A stretch of DNA of 64,000 nt. Origin: JBHEBG01 sp046557915 (GTDB lineage Bacteria > Bacteroidota > Bacteroidia > Flavobacteriales > Flavobacteriaceae). Under the pieces are notes generated by a model, which worked only from the letters and a program-made list of their open reading frames with translations, did no database searches and was not told the DNA's origin. Below, piece by piece: positions 17,025 to 27,000 of the stretch (position 1 is its first letter; each line of letters opens with the position of its first letter). The DNA lies in assembly GCF_046557915.1 (NCBI RefSeq), contig NZ_JBHEBG010000004.1, positions 62,001 to 126,000 of the forward strand, in the 5' to 3' direction. Made by a program: the position numbers and the translations under genes.

Positions 17025-17729
17025 TTATTTTCTTTGATTCCACTTTTCGAACTTGATTTTGATTTTCTTATCCGTTAATGGATAAAGCCCAATAATCGAT
17101 TTTCCGTTGCGAACCTGTTCCATCACAAACTGCTCGTAAAGGGTCATTTCCCAACACTCATTGGCCACATCATCGGCGATATTTGCCGGGATTACCATAA
17201 CGCCGTCATCATCACCTATGATTATATCGTTTGGAAAAACCGATACATCTCCGCAGCCTATAGGATCGTTAATAGCTATTGCCTGATGTAGCGTTAGATT
17301 GGTGGGTGAAGCCGCACGTTGATGATAGGCCGGAAAGTCCAATTCCGAGATTTCCCTGCTATCCCGAAAACTCCCGTCCGTTACAATCCCGGCCGCACCA
17401 CGTGTCATTAATCTAGAAATAAGAATAGCCCCAGCGGAAGCGGCTCTGGCATCCTTTCTGCTGTCTATAACAAGAACGGCACCCTGCGGGCAAGTTTCTA
17501 TGGCCACACGTTGCAAATGCTTTGGATCTTTAAATACTTCTATGGGATTAAGATCTTCCCTTGCTGGTATATACCTAAGGGTAAAGGCTTTCCCTACCAT
17601 GGTATATCCCCTTTTTTGCAAACGATGTACATTTTGGATGTACTGGTGCCTAAGACCTCTCTTAAATAAGCAAGTGGCTACTGTAGCCGTACTTATTTGC
17701 TTTAGTTTTTCTGTGGTGGAAATTTCCAT
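17025..17729 (-). CDS. RraA/HMG-aldolase family protein
   Basis: This 234-residue protein has the RraA-like core. It includes 'GAVLVIDSRKDARAASAGAIL', 'GAAGIVTDGSFRDSREI' (the G-x-x-R-D substrate/metal region) and 'GDDDGVMVIP'. Members are divalent-metal-dependent 4-hydroxy-4-methyl-2-oxoglutarate or oxaloacetate aldolases/decarboxylases, or RNase E inhibitors in enterobacteria. Bacteroidota lack the usual RNase E target, so an aldolase or decarboxylase role is more likely. It is divergent from the PL6 lyase and shares the 119-nt intergenic region containing the alginate operator, so it may belong to that regulon. The substrate is unknown. Confidence 0.8.
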   Translation of the reverse strand: MEISTTEKLKQISTATVATCLFKRGLRHQYIQNVHRLQKRGYTMVGKAFTLRYIPAREDLNPIEVFKDPKHLQRVAIETCPQGAVLVIDSRKDARAASAGAILISRLMTRGAAGIVTDGSFRDSREISELDFPAYHQRAASPTNLTLHQAIAINDPIGCGDVSVFPNDIIIGDDDGVMVIPANIADDVANECWEMTLYEQFVMEQVRNGKSIIGLYPLTDKKIKIKFEKWNQRK

Positions 17730-17788
17730 ATTAATGTTTTAAATGAATATTATCTTTTTGCGGATTTATAAGTTTTTGTGTTAAACTT

Positions 17789-17818
17789 TTGCTGGTTCGA
17801 CAAATATACATATATTTG
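17789..17818 (+). promoter_or_regulatory. Promoter of the PL6-PL17-kdgF-SDR operon
   Basis: TTG at 17789-17791 (-33) and TATATTTG at 17811-17818 (-7, perfect TAnnTTTG) are separated by 19 nt, the ideal Bacteroidota spacing. Transcription should begin near 17825, inside the operator, leaving a leader of about 25 nt before the ATG at 17849. Confidence 0.8.
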
Positions 17819-17841
17819 GTAAACCAATCTGGTAAACCAAT
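17816..17841. promoter_or_regulatory. GntR-type operator 1 (PL6 operon): two phased TGGTAAACCA repeats
   Basis: Two identical 10-mers, TGGTAAACCA at 17817-17826 and 17830-17839, have starts 13 bp apart. The first two bases of repeat 1 are the last two of the -7 box, so a bound protein would block the promoter. The same arrangement occurs before susC (23690) and before the gntR gene (28824). Confidence 0.8.
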
Positions 17842-17848
17842 TATATTC

Positions 17849-20179
17849 ATGAAATTTTCATCGATCTTAAACATCTTACTTTTTTTTATCATTTTCAGTT
17901 CGTGCACCTCCAAGGAGCAAGCTGAAAATCTTGTCCGCAATGTGGATGAGTTTAATGCTATGGTGGCTAAGGCCGGCCCTGGGGATGTCATTAGGCTCGC
18001 CAACGGAGTGTGGCAAGATACCGAGTTGCTCTTTGAAGGAAAAGGCACCGCTGAAATGCCTATTACCCTGAGCGTTGAAGAAAAAGGTAAGGTTAGTTTG
18101 GAGGGCCAATCCAATCTGAGGATTGCAGGGGATTTTTTGGTGGTGGAAGGTCTTGTTTTTAAAAATGGATATACTCCTACCACGGAGGTAATCTCCTTTA
18201 AGAAAGATAATTCTACCTTGGCAAATAATTCTAGACTTACCGAATGTGTAATTGATAATTACACCAATCCGGAACGGCATGAACCTGATACTTGGGTAGC
18301 AATATATGGGAAAAACAATAGGGTAGACCACAATCACCTAGAAGGTAAGCGGAACAGAGGGGTAACCATGATCGTTAGATTAAACTCCTTGGAAAGCCAG
18401 GAGAACATGCATCAAATAGATCATAATTATTTTGGCCCACGGCCCAATCTAGGATCTAATGGGGGTGAAACATTAAGGATTGGAACAAGTCATTTTTCGC
18501 TAACCAATTCCAGAACCATGGTCGAGGCCAATTATTTTGACCGGTGCAATGGTGAGCACGAAATTATATCGAATAAATCTTGCCAGAATACCTATAAGAA
18601 TAATGTTTTTTATGAATGTACGGGTACACTAACTATGAGGCATGGAAATGAAACTCTGGTAGACGGCAATGTATTTATTGGAAACAACAAGCCCAGTACT
18701 GGTGGAATAAGAGTAATCAATGGCCAACAAACCGTTATCAACAATTACGGCATTGGGCTTACGGGTTATAGGTTTAGAGGAGCTCTTGTAGTAATGAACG
18801 GCGTACCAAATTCTCCCATAAACAGATACTTTCAGGTAGAGGATGCCAATATTTCCAACAATACCTTTATAAATTGCGATCATATCCAGTTATGCGCGGG
18901 AAGCGATGGAGAACGTAGTGCCACACCTATAAATTCAGTGATTTCGGAGAACATCTTCTATAATGAGAAAAAGGATAATGTTTTTACCGTCTATGATGAT
19001 ATAAAAGGTATAAAGTTCGACGGAAACATTATAGGGCCCAATAGTACCCCTATTTCGGAAACGGGTTTTACCAGGGCAACTTTGGACCTTAAAAAAAACC
19101 AGATGGGACTTTTGGTTCCAGATAATATGGAAATTGGCGCCAAATTAAGCAACGATTTGGCTACCAAAGAAAACACGGGTGTTCTCTGGTATCCTAAAGT
19201 AGACAGGGAAGCAACTTTGTCTTCGGGAAAGACAATTTCGGTGGTGGCTGGGCTCAATACGTTGTTTGAAGCTGCGGTAAACTCTGAGCCAGGAGATATC
19301 ATAGAGTTGGTGTCCCCAGGCCCCTATGAGCTTACCAAAACAATTTCAGTAGACCATGCACTTACATTTACCACCAAGCAGACAGAGAAACCTATCGTTT
19401 TGTTCGAGAAGAAATCGCTCTTTGAAATTAGGAATGGAGGCAGTTTAGCGCTCAAAGGCCTTAAGTTTGATGGAAAACTATCCCCAGACCGAACAGGGAA
19501 TTCTGTAATTACAACAAGCAAATATTCTATGATTAACAATTATAAGTTGTTTATAGACAATTGCGATTTTACCAACTTGGATGTCAATCACTCCTATGAT
19601 GCGATCCGAGTTTATAAAAATACCTTTGCAGATACATTGAGTATAAAGAATTCCAAATTTGAAAACATTACAGGATCTGTTGTTGCCTTGGATCAGGAGA
19701 CCGATGATATAGGTATTTACAATGCAGAATATGTGTTGCTAAACAATAACAGTTATACCAATATCGAAGGAGCGGCACTGCGATTGTATCGCGGAGGCAA
19801 GGATGAAAGTACTTTTGGTCCGTTTTTGCAAATAGATCATTGCGTGTTCAATAATGTGGGACACGGAACCCGAAACAAATACAAGGCTGCCATTTCCTTA
19901 TACGGAGTTCAGGAAACAAACATTAAGAATAACATTTTTAAGGAAAGCAAGGGTATAAACATGCATTTAGTTGTGGGAGAACCTATAGTGAATGTACTGA
20001 ATAACAACTTTTTCAATACCGAAAAATTGACTGTCACCGGCGATCAAAAGTACAGAATTGAAAACCTTTGGTCATTAGATCCCGGTTTTTCCGAGGAAAA
20101 CAACTATGGACTGAAGGGGTCTTCGTCCTTAAAAGGAAAAGGCACTGATGGATTGGATTTGGGACTTCTTAAACAATAG
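17849..20179 (+). CDS. PL6 alginate lyase, two-domain lipoprotein
   Basis: I start at the ATG at 17849, downstream of the promoter, giving a lipoprotein signal with lipobox F-S-S-C. The N-terminal parallel beta-helix is of the chondroitinase B/PL6 type ('NGVWQDTELLFEGKGT', 'IAGDFLVVEGLVFKNGYTP'). Catalytic Lys243 (N-K-S-C) and Arg264 (T-M-R-H-G-N) are 21 residues apart, the same spacing as in characterised PL6 enzymes. Residues from about 480 form a second beta-helix domain, as in exolytic two-domain PL6 lyases such as AlyGC. The enzyme cleaves alginate by beta-elimination at the cell surface or periplasm. It is the first gene of the lyase operon. Confidence 0.92.
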   Translation: MKFSSILNILLFFIIFSSCTSKEQAENLVRNVDEFNAMVAKAGPGDVIRLANGVWQDTELLFEGKGTAEMPITLSVEEKGKVSLEGQSNLRIAGDFLVVEGLVFKNGYTPTTEVISFKKDNSTLANNSRLTECVIDNYTNPERHEPDTWVAIYGKNNRVDHNHLEGKRNRGVTMIVRLNSLESQENMHQIDHNYFGPRPNLGSNGGETLRIGTSHFSLTNSRTMVEANYFDRCNGEHEIISNKSCQNTYKNNVFYECTGTLTMRHGNETLVDGNVFIGNNKPSTGGIRVINGQQTVINNYGIGLTGYRFRGALVVMNGVPNSPINRYFQVEDANISNNTFINCDHIQLCAGSDGERSATPINSVISENIFYNEKKDNVFTVYDDIKGIKFDGNIIGPNSTPISETGFTRATLDLKKNQMGLLVPDNMEIGAKLSNDLATKENTGVLWYPKVDREATLSSGKTISVVAGLNTLFEAAVNSEPGDIIELVSPGPYELTKTISVDHALTFTTKQTEKPIVLFEKKSLFEIRNGGSLALKGLKFDGKLSPDRTGNSVITTSKYSMINNYKLFIDNCDFTNLDVNHSYDAIRVYKNTFADTLSIKNSKFENITGSVVALDQETDDIGIYNAEYVLLNNNSYTNIEGAALRLYRGGKDESTFGPFLQIDHCVFNNVGHGTRNKYKAAISLYGVQETNIKNNIFKESKGINMHLVVGEPIVNVLNNNFFNTEKLTVTGDQKYRIENLWSLDPGFSEENNYGLKGSSSLKGKGTDGLDLGLLKQ

Positions 20180-20185
20180 CACAGC

Positions 20186-22450
20186 ATGAATTTACTAAGA
20201 CATGAGACATTGAGAAGTTTTGTTTTTGGACTATTTCTTATGTATTTGGCATTTATCAATGTATTAGTAGCCCAAGAACACCCAAGTCTTATTCTTACCA
20301 AGATCGGTGTAGAAGAGATAAGGGGTCATTTGGGCAATGCACCAGTTTTTGATGCTACCTTATCAGAGGCCAAAAAAGAAATAGATAAGGAAATAGCTAT
20401 AGGAATCAAGGTACCATTGCCCAAAGATTTTTCTGGAGGGTATACCCATGAAAGGCACAAGAGAAATTTTCTTGTAATGCAAAAAGCAGGAGTATTGTTC
20501 CAGATACTGAAGGAGGAAAAATATGCCATTTATATTCGGGATATGCTATTTGCGTATGAAGAAATGTACCTAGACTTGCCGGTTCACCCACAAGAAAGAT
20601 CCTATGCCAGAGGGAAAATATTTTGGCAATGCCTCAACGATTCCAATTGGCTGGTCTATGTAAGTCAGGCGTATGATTGCATTTATGAATGGCTAGAGCC
20701 TGAAGAAAGGCTAAAGCTGGAAGAAAACCTTTTTAGGCCTTTTGCAGATTTTATTTCACGAGGTAATCCACAGTTTTATAATAGGGTACATAACCACAGT
20801 ACCTGGGGCAATGCCGCTGTGGGTATGATTGCTTTGGCAATGAATGATGATGAACTTTTAGAAAGGGCGTTGAACGGATTAAAAGAAGATAATTTAGCAA
20901 TAGGGGCAAAGGACGATGACGGTGGGTTTATAAAAGTTGAAGGTCAAAAAACGGGCTTTTTGGCCAATTTGGACGAACCCTTTTCTCCCGATGGTTATTA
21001 TACGGAAGGGCCTTATTACCAGCGATATGCCATGTATCCATTCTTAATTTTTGCCCAAGCATTGCACAACGTAAAACCGGAACTAAAAATTTTTGAAAGA
21101 AAGGATAGCGTATTACTGAGATCGGTTAATACATTACTGAACCTAACAGACGCCGATGGAGAGTTTTTTCCTTTAAATGATGGCCAAAAAGGGATGTCCT
21201 ATCACGCAAGGGAATTAGTTACCGCGGTAGATATAGCATATCATTTTGGAGGCAACAACCCTCAATTATTGAGCATTGCTGAAAAACAGGATAGAGTTGT
21301 TTTAGACGATACGGGGATGTCAGTTGCCCTAGCAATAAGGGATGGAAAGGCACAACCTTTTCAAAAGAAATCGGTTAAGTTTAATGATGGGCCTAAAGGT
21401 AAGCAAGGAGGAGTTGGTGTTCTTCGGTATGGAGAAGAGGAACTTACTTTGGTGTTCAAATACGGAGCTCAAGGTTTAAGTCATGGACATTACGACAAAC
21501 TGTCCTTTTCCCTTTACGAAAAAGGTGAAGAGGTAATCCAAGATTATGGTCTGGCAAGATTTGTCAATATTGAACAAAAGGGTGGAGGCAACTATTTAAA
21601 AGAGAATGCCAGTTGGGCAAAGCAAACTATTGCGCACAATACAGTTACACAAAATGAGACATCGCATTTTAAAGGCTCTTATGAAATAGGTAGCAAAAAC
21701 CATTCGGAACTACTTTTTTTTGACGCCTCCGATAACAAAGTACAATTGGTGAGCGCTAAGGAGACCAATGCATATCCCAATACGGAAATGCACAGAACCA
21801 TGGCCATGATTAAGGACAAAAGTCTAGAAAAACCATACGTTTTGGATATAATTAGATTGTCATCAAATAAAAAAAACAAGTATGATCTGCCCTTTTATTT
21901 TATGGGACAGCTAATGGAAACAAATTTTGAGTATGAGATGCCCCAGGTACTGACCACTTTAGGAGATGACAATGGTTATCAGCATCTTTGGGTTGAAGGC
22001 AAGGGAGCCCCAATAATGGAGAATACAAAACTATCATGGCTACATTCCAAAAAGTTCTATACGATAACCACAATTACAGAATTAAGTGATGAGTTGTTTT
22101 TCACCAGATTAGGTGCCAACGACCCTGATTTTAATTTACGAAGGGATGCCGCATTAATGCTAAGAAGAAAGGATACACAGAATACCTTGTTTGTAACGGT
22201 AATTGAACCACATGGGCATTACAGCCCCGTTTCGGAATTTGCGGTAGGGGCAAATAGTAATGTTGCCAAAGTAGCTGTACTGTATAACGATGCGGATTAT
22301 ACTGCAGTGGTAATAGACCTTCATAACGGAAATTCTAACCTATTGATTGTCTCCAACCAAGAAACGTCAACTTTAAAAGGGCATGTGCTAAACGTAGGTG
22401 ACAAGGCATACAAATGGGAAGGACCTTATTATTTCAATCAAATTAACTAA
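20186..22450 (+). CDS. PL17 oligoalginate lyase
   Basis: This 754-residue exported enzyme has a signal ending L-V-A-Q. It carries an N-terminal alpha-toroid alginate-lyase domain (about 60-360) and a C-terminal heparinase II/III beta-sandwich (about 380-700). The catalytic regions are N203-H204 in N-H-S-T-W-G and the Tyr-rich 'DGYYTEGPYYQRY' at about 268-281. The metal/structural region 'HGHYDKLSFSLY' follows. PL17 enzymes are exolytic and reduce oligoalginate to unsaturated monouronate, the substrate of KdgF. It lies 6 nt after the PL6 gene. Confidence 0.95.
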   Translation: MNLLRHETLRSFVFGLFLMYLAFINVLVAQEHPSLILTKIGVEEIRGHLGNAPVFDATLSEAKKEIDKEIAIGIKVPLPKDFSGGYTHERHKRNFLVMQKAGVLFQILKEEKYAIYIRDMLFAYEEMYLDLPVHPQERSYARGKIFWQCLNDSNWLVYVSQAYDCIYEWLEPEERLKLEENLFRPFADFISRGNPQFYNRVHNHSTWGNAAVGMIALAMNDDELLERALNGLKEDNLAIGAKDDDGGFIKVEGQKTGFLANLDEPFSPDGYYTEGPYYQRYAMYPFLIFAQALHNVKPELKIFERKDSVLLRSVNTLLNLTDADGEFFPLNDGQKGMSYHARELVTAVDIAYHFGGNNPQLLSIAEKQDRVVLDDTGMSVALAIRDGKAQPFQKKSVKFNDGPKGKQGGVGVLRYGEEELTLVFKYGAQGLSHGHYDKLSFSLYEKGEEVIQDYGLARFVNIEQKGGGNYLKENASWAKQTIAHNTVTQNETSHFKGSYEIGSKNHSELLFFDASDNKVQLVSAKETNAYPNTEMHRTMAMIKDKSLEKPYVLDIIRLSSNKKNKYDLPFYFMGQLMETNFEYEMPQVLTTLGDDNGYQHLWVEGKGAPIMENTKLSWLHSKKFYTITTITELSDELFFTRLGANDPDFNLRRDAALMLRRKDTQNTLFVTVIEPHGHYSPVSEFAVGANSNVAKVAVLYNDADYTAVVIDLHNGNSNLLIVSNQETSTLKGHVLNVGDKAYKWEGPYYFNQIN

Positions 22451-22459
22451 ACAAAAAAT

Positions 22460-22810
22460 ATGGAAAGTTTTGGATCAAGTAAGGAGTTTATTAAAGGCGA
22501 AGATATTGCATGGGAAACCGTGGGCCAGGGAGTACAACGTCAAATTATGGGGTACGATGACAAAATTATGTTGGTAAATGTGAAATTTGACAAAGGTGGA
22601 ATTGGTGAAATGCACAAACATTACCACTCGCAGGTAACCTACGTGGTTAGTGGCGAGTTTGAACTCACCATAGGTGCCGAAACAAGACTTATGAAAGGCG
22701 GGGATTCCTTTTACATTCCTCCCCATGTAATGCATGGGGCCATCTGCAAAGAAGCCGGAGTATTGATCGATGTTTTCAGTCCCATTCGGGAGGATTTTAT
22801 GACTAAATAA
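22460..22810 (+). CDS. kdgF: KdgF-type cupin, unsaturated uronate ring opening
   Basis: This 116-residue single cupin has the metal ligands in E-M-H-K-H-Y-H-S-Q and in P-P-H-V-M-H-G. KdgF proteins convert the 4,5-unsaturated monouronate released by PL6 and PL17 to the linear keto-sugar DEH. The gene sits 9 nt behind the PL17 gene and 6 nt before an SDR gene, which is the pathway order. It has no signal peptide, so the reaction occurs in the cytoplasm after monomer import. Confidence 0.92.
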   Translation: MESFGSSKEFIKGEDIAWETVGQGVQRQIMGYDDKIMLVNVKFDKGGIGEMHKHYHSQVTYVVSGEFELTIGAETRLMKGGDSFYIPPHVMHGAICKEAGVLIDVFSPIREDFMTK

Positions 22811-22816
22811 GAAACT

Positions 22817-23569
22817 ATGAATTTAAAAGGAAAAGTAGCTATCGTAACAGGTGGAACTAGAGATATAGGAAAAGCCATTTCAATAAAATTGGCCAAAGAA
22901 GGGGCCAAGGTTGTGGTCAATTATTACCATAATGAAGCTAATGCCAATGATACCCTGAGTGCCATTAAGGCTTCGGGAGGTGAAGGGATTATTGTTAAAG
23001 GCGATATGACACAAAGTGCAGATGTGGCCAAGTTGGTTAAAGAAGCTACAACCGCCTATGGCCAGGCTATTGATATATTGGTTAACAATGCAGGAGGATT
23101 GGTTGCCCGAAAAACCATTGCCGAAATGGATGAGACCTTTTTCAACAAGGTGATACAACTTAACTTAAACTCTACTTTTTTGGTTTGTAAAGCGGTATTG
23201 CCACATATGAATTCGGGTGCGTCCATAATAAACTTATCTTCTTTGGCCGCACGCGATGGCGGTGGTGGTGGGTCTATAGCTTATGCAACTTCAAAAGGGG
23301 CTATTACCACCTTTACCAGAGGTCTTGCAAAAGAAGTAGGACCAAAAAACATTAGGGTAAATTCTTTATGTCCGGGAATGATAGCTACATCTTTTCATGA
23401 TACGTTCACCACAGATGAAATTCGTGAAAAAGTTGCGGGCATAACACCTTTGCGCCGAGAAGGTACGGCGGAGGAAATTGCGAATGCGGCTGCTTTTTTG
23501 GCTTCCTCGGAAACATCTTTCATTACAGGTACTAATATTGATATCAATGGGGGACTGGCATTTTCATAG
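22817..23569 (+). CDS. SDR oxidoreductase, candidate DEH reductase
   Basis: This 250-residue classical SDR has cofactor motif T-G-G-T-R-D-I-G (the usual TGxxxGIG with Asp at one Gly), N-N-A-G-G and catalytic S...Y-A-T-S-K. It directly follows kdgF, so the natural role is reduction of DEH to 2-keto-3-deoxygluconate (KDG). A second SDR at 31107-31868 is next to kdgK, so which of the two is the main DEH reductase is unresolved. The acidic or basic residues deciding NADH versus NADPH cannot be judged safely by eye. Confidence 0.85.
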   Translation: MNLKGKVAIVTGGTRDIGKAISIKLAKEGAKVVVNYYHNEANANDTLSAIKASGGEGIIVKGDMTQSADVAKLVKEATTAYGQAIDILVNNAGGLVARKTIAEMDETFFNKVIQLNLNSTFLVCKAVLPHMNSGASIINLSSLAARDGGGGGSIAYATSKGAITTFTRGLAKEVGPKNIRVNSLCPGMIATSFHDTFTTDEIREKVAGITPLRREGTAEEIANAAAFLASSETSFITGTNIDINGGLAFS

Positions 23570-23683
23570 GACCAACAGCTTTAAATTATGAATTTATTGA
23601 CCCAAAGGTCCCTTTATAGATAAACTTCTAAAAAACGATATCATAAAATGTCAAATTAATTTTTATTTAACAAAATAATAACA

Positions 23684-23691
23684 TACATTTG
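23684..23691 (+). promoter_or_regulatory. -7 box of the susC/susD operon
   Basis: TACATTTG matches TAnnTTTG perfectly and overlaps the first two bases of operator 2, the same geometry as at 17811-17818. No TTG sits at -33, so the promoter may need activation or be weak. A start near 23698 would leave a leader of about 340 nt before susC. Confidence 0.65.
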
Positions 23692-23727
23692 GTAAACCAA
23701 ATTGGTTAACCAATATGGAAAACCAAT
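23689..23727. promoter_or_regulatory. GntR-type operator 2 (susC): three phased repeats
   Basis: TGGTAAACCA (23690-23699), TGGTTAACCA (23703-23712) and TGGAAAACCA (23716-23725) recur every 13 bp. This is the largest of the three operator arrays in the locus. It lies just downstream of the -7 box, so it is placed for repression. Confidence 0.8.
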
Positions 23728-23783
23728 TAAGAGCAAATAAACTAACGAATACTAACTCAAACAAAAGAACAATGAAACCGTAA
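23715..23783 (+). CDS. Possible 22-codon leader ORF of susC
   Basis: ATG at 23715 opens 22 codons ending TAA at 23781-23783, 11 nt before a terminator-like hairpin. The peptide is polar (M-E-N-Q-L-R-A-N-K...), rich in Asn, Lys and Thr, and not obviously a regulatory codon run. It may be chance. It is listed because of its position between promoter and attenuator-like hairpin. Confidence 0.25.
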   Translation: MENQLRANKLTNTNSNKRTMKP

Positions 23784-23794
23784 TATTACCTCAT

Positions 23795-23826
23795 AAAAAA
23801 AGGACGGGTGCACGCCCATCCTTTTT
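23795..23826 (+). terminator. Terminator-like hairpin inside the susC leader (possible attenuator)
   Basis: AAAAAGGA-C-GGG pairs with CCC-A-TCCTTTTT and is followed by TAG. It lies about 100 nt after the predicted start site at operator 2 and about 215 nt before susC. It could stop transcripts prematurely unless antiterminated. Alternatively it ends a short leader RNA or the upstream lyase operon. Confidence 0.65.
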
Positions 23827-23833
23827 AGAACTG

Positions 23834-23859
23834 ATTACTTCATTTCGAAGGGAAGTAAT
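23834..23859 (+). other. Second hairpin in the susC leader
   Basis: ATTACTTC (23834-23841) pairs with GAAGTAAT (23852-23859), right behind the terminator-like hairpin. A further AGTAATA/TATTACT pair can form with sequence around 23854-23881, so alternative folds compete. The remainder of the leader to 24039 is AT-rich with no gene. Confidence 0.4.
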
Positions 23860-24039
23860 ACTCAAACATGTAAATATTACTAATTACACGCTTGCATCAA
23901 AAATAAGAAAATTCATTGACTTTAATGTATTGCGTGCTTTAGTAAGTTGAAGATTTTAATGTGGTCATAAAATCACATTCATGCGTTGATTCCAATATGG
24001 CATCAACTAATTCAATAGTACTAACTTAATTAAACACAA

Positions 24040-27000
24040 ATGAAATTTAAATTAAAACTTTTTATGATTGCAATGTTGCTTGTCAACGTTCAATTGTTTG
24101 CACAAGATGCCTACAACTTATCAGGAACCATAACGGACGAAAACAACCTTCCGGTTCCTGGCGCTACTGTTGTAATTGTCAACAGTACCAAAGGAACGGT
24201 TGCGGATTTTGATGGCAACTATTCCATCGAAGTAAGCAATGGTGATGTCTTGGAATTTTCTTCTTTAGGATTTTCTTCACAGTCAATAACGGTTAACGGA
24301 CAAGAAACCTTAAATGTAACCCTTGTAGAAGACTCTGCGCTATTGGATGAAGTAGTAGTGGTTGGTTATGGTAATCGAAAAAGATCACAACTCACAGGTG
24401 CTGTTGCCAAAGTAGGGGGAGCCGAAGTAGCGGCTATACAAGCAGCTCGTGTTGATGATGCACTTGCAGGTAAATTAGCTGGTGTATTGATTCAAAATCA
24501 AAGTGGAGAGCCAGGTGCGGATCCAAAGATTCAAATTAGGGCAGCTTCGTCCATTTCAGGTGATTCCAATCCGCTAATTGTTGTGGATGGGTATCCCATT
24601 TCTGGTAGTTTGGCAACTGTTAATCCAAATGATATTCAAAGTTTAGAGGTGTTAAAAGATGCTGCTTCAGCCGCTATTTATGGTTCTAGGGGAGCAAACG
24701 GTGTTATTTTGGTTACAACCAAAAAAGGAAAACAGGGTAAAGCTAGCTTTAGTTATAATTCGTACGTGAGTATCTCAAATAAGTACCAAAAGGACAATTT
24801 ACTTTTAAATGCCGGAGAATGGGCCAATACCATAGAAACTAACATAGCCAATGGTAGTTGGGATGTTTCTGAGGTAGACCCGGCCTTATTGGATTATAGG
24901 ATAAATGCCTATAGAAACTCACCTGGTGCCATAAGTCCGGAAGAATGGCTTTTTCAAACAGGTAATACCATTAACCATGACTTCAGCATGAGCGGAGGTA
25001 CTGAAAATACAAATTACTTTGCTTCAATTGGATATTTAAAAACCGAGGGTATTGCAATTACCCAAGAGTTTGAAAGAATTAATGCACGTTTGAATATCGA
25101 CACTAAATTAGGCGACAGGTTCAAGACCGGATTAAGTTTCAATGGATTTACATCCGATAGAGCTATACTTGCCCATGACCAGAGAGATCTCTTGAGAGCA
25201 TATGGTGTTCACCCTGTTTTCCACACAGAAGAGTCCATAGCATTCGTTCAACAATTGAATTCTGAAGCGCTGGCTTTAGGACTTGCGGCATTTGACGATG
25301 GTTACAGGGGCGGTGATGCGCCTTTTAATAATAGTATTTTCACCTTACAACCTGGTGATACGGCACAAGACTGGCATTATGGAAGATCGGGTAATGGTAT
25401 TGGAGGATCTGGAGACGCTGGTCCTGCAACAAAGCTTAACAACCAAGAACGAACTCAAAAAACATACTTCGCTAACGCTAGTACATATTTACAATTCGGC
25501 ATCATAGATGGGTTAAATATAAAAACCGTGCTAGGGGCAGATATTTTGGACACCCAAGATTATTATTATCGAGGGCTTGAGTCAGATTCTAGGGCACGGA
25601 GTAATCAGACCGATTTGGATCAAACAGATACTAAAATATCTACAGTATTAAGTGAAACTACATTGAATTATGCAAAAGTATTTGGTAAGCATGACATAGC
25701 TGCGGTAGCTGGACTTGAATTTCAAAATACCTATATAAGGGCTACCGCTTTACAAGGCACAAATGTACCATTTGGGGATATTATTAATTATAACTTGTTA
25801 GACCCCGAAGATATTGCCGTAACGGAAAGAGACGAGACCCGGACTAGAAGGAGTGTTTTTGGAAGAATAAACTATGCGTATGACGACCGTTATTTGCTCT
25901 CGGCATCGCTGAGAAGAGACGGTGATTCTCGCTTTGGGGCTAATAATCAGTTCGAAGTATTCCCAGCACTTTCCTTAGGATGGAATGTACATAATGAATC
26001 TTGGTACAACTCAGAACTAGTGAGTTTATTAAAACCAAGGTTTAGTACGGGATCTTTAGGAACCACCTCTTTTTTAGGGTCTTACGATGCATTAAGTCTT
26101 TTAAACCCAGCGGCAACGGCCTTAGGTACAGGATTTCTAATCCCGGATAACATAGCAAATCCCGATTTAACCTGGCAAACCAATACAGAGACGAACTATG
26201 GAATTGATTTAGGTCTGATTAGCAATCGTATTAGATTAAGCGTGGACTACTATACATCGGATATTGAAGACATCTTAATTAATCAAAGCGTATCAGAGGT
26301 ATTGGGTACTAGTTCCATAGTACTTAATTCCGGTGACGTGAGAAGTTCTGGTTTGGAATTTGAGCTATCCGCAGCTCTTGTACAAAAACAAGACTTCACT
26401 TGGAATATTGGTGCCAACTTTTCTACGGTTGATACAGAAATTACGGATTTGGGAGGCTTAGACGAATTGCCCCAAGTAATTTACGGTCAGAGTGGTAGAG
26501 GCCCTGTGTTTAGAAACTATGTAGGCGGAGAAATTGGAGAAATGTGGGGATTGGAAAGCGAAGGATTGGTTGAAGAAATACATATAGCAGACCCAACGAG
26601 AACGTTGGGTGCGGATAGCGGTGAAGTTTATGTTAAAGACCAAAATGGCGATGGTACAATTGATGCAACCAGAACAGTTGAAGAAGGTGGAGATTTAGTT
26701 AAAATAGGACAAAATACACCAGAGTTTTATTGGGGTATGAATAGTCAAATGAGATATAAGGATTTTGACATGTCGTTCCAGTTGCAAGGATCACACGGAG
26801 CGGAAGTTTTCAACATTGACCCGCTTTACTGGCAATCCCAATTTGGAGGAAGATTACGCGATAGTTTTGATGCCAATGATGATAACATTGCTGATGGTAG
26901 TGGACGTCATTATACGCGGGCAAGAGATCAAACATCCTCTGCGGTACAAGATGCGTCTTACGTAGCGTTGAGAAACCTTACCGTAGGTTATACGATTAAT

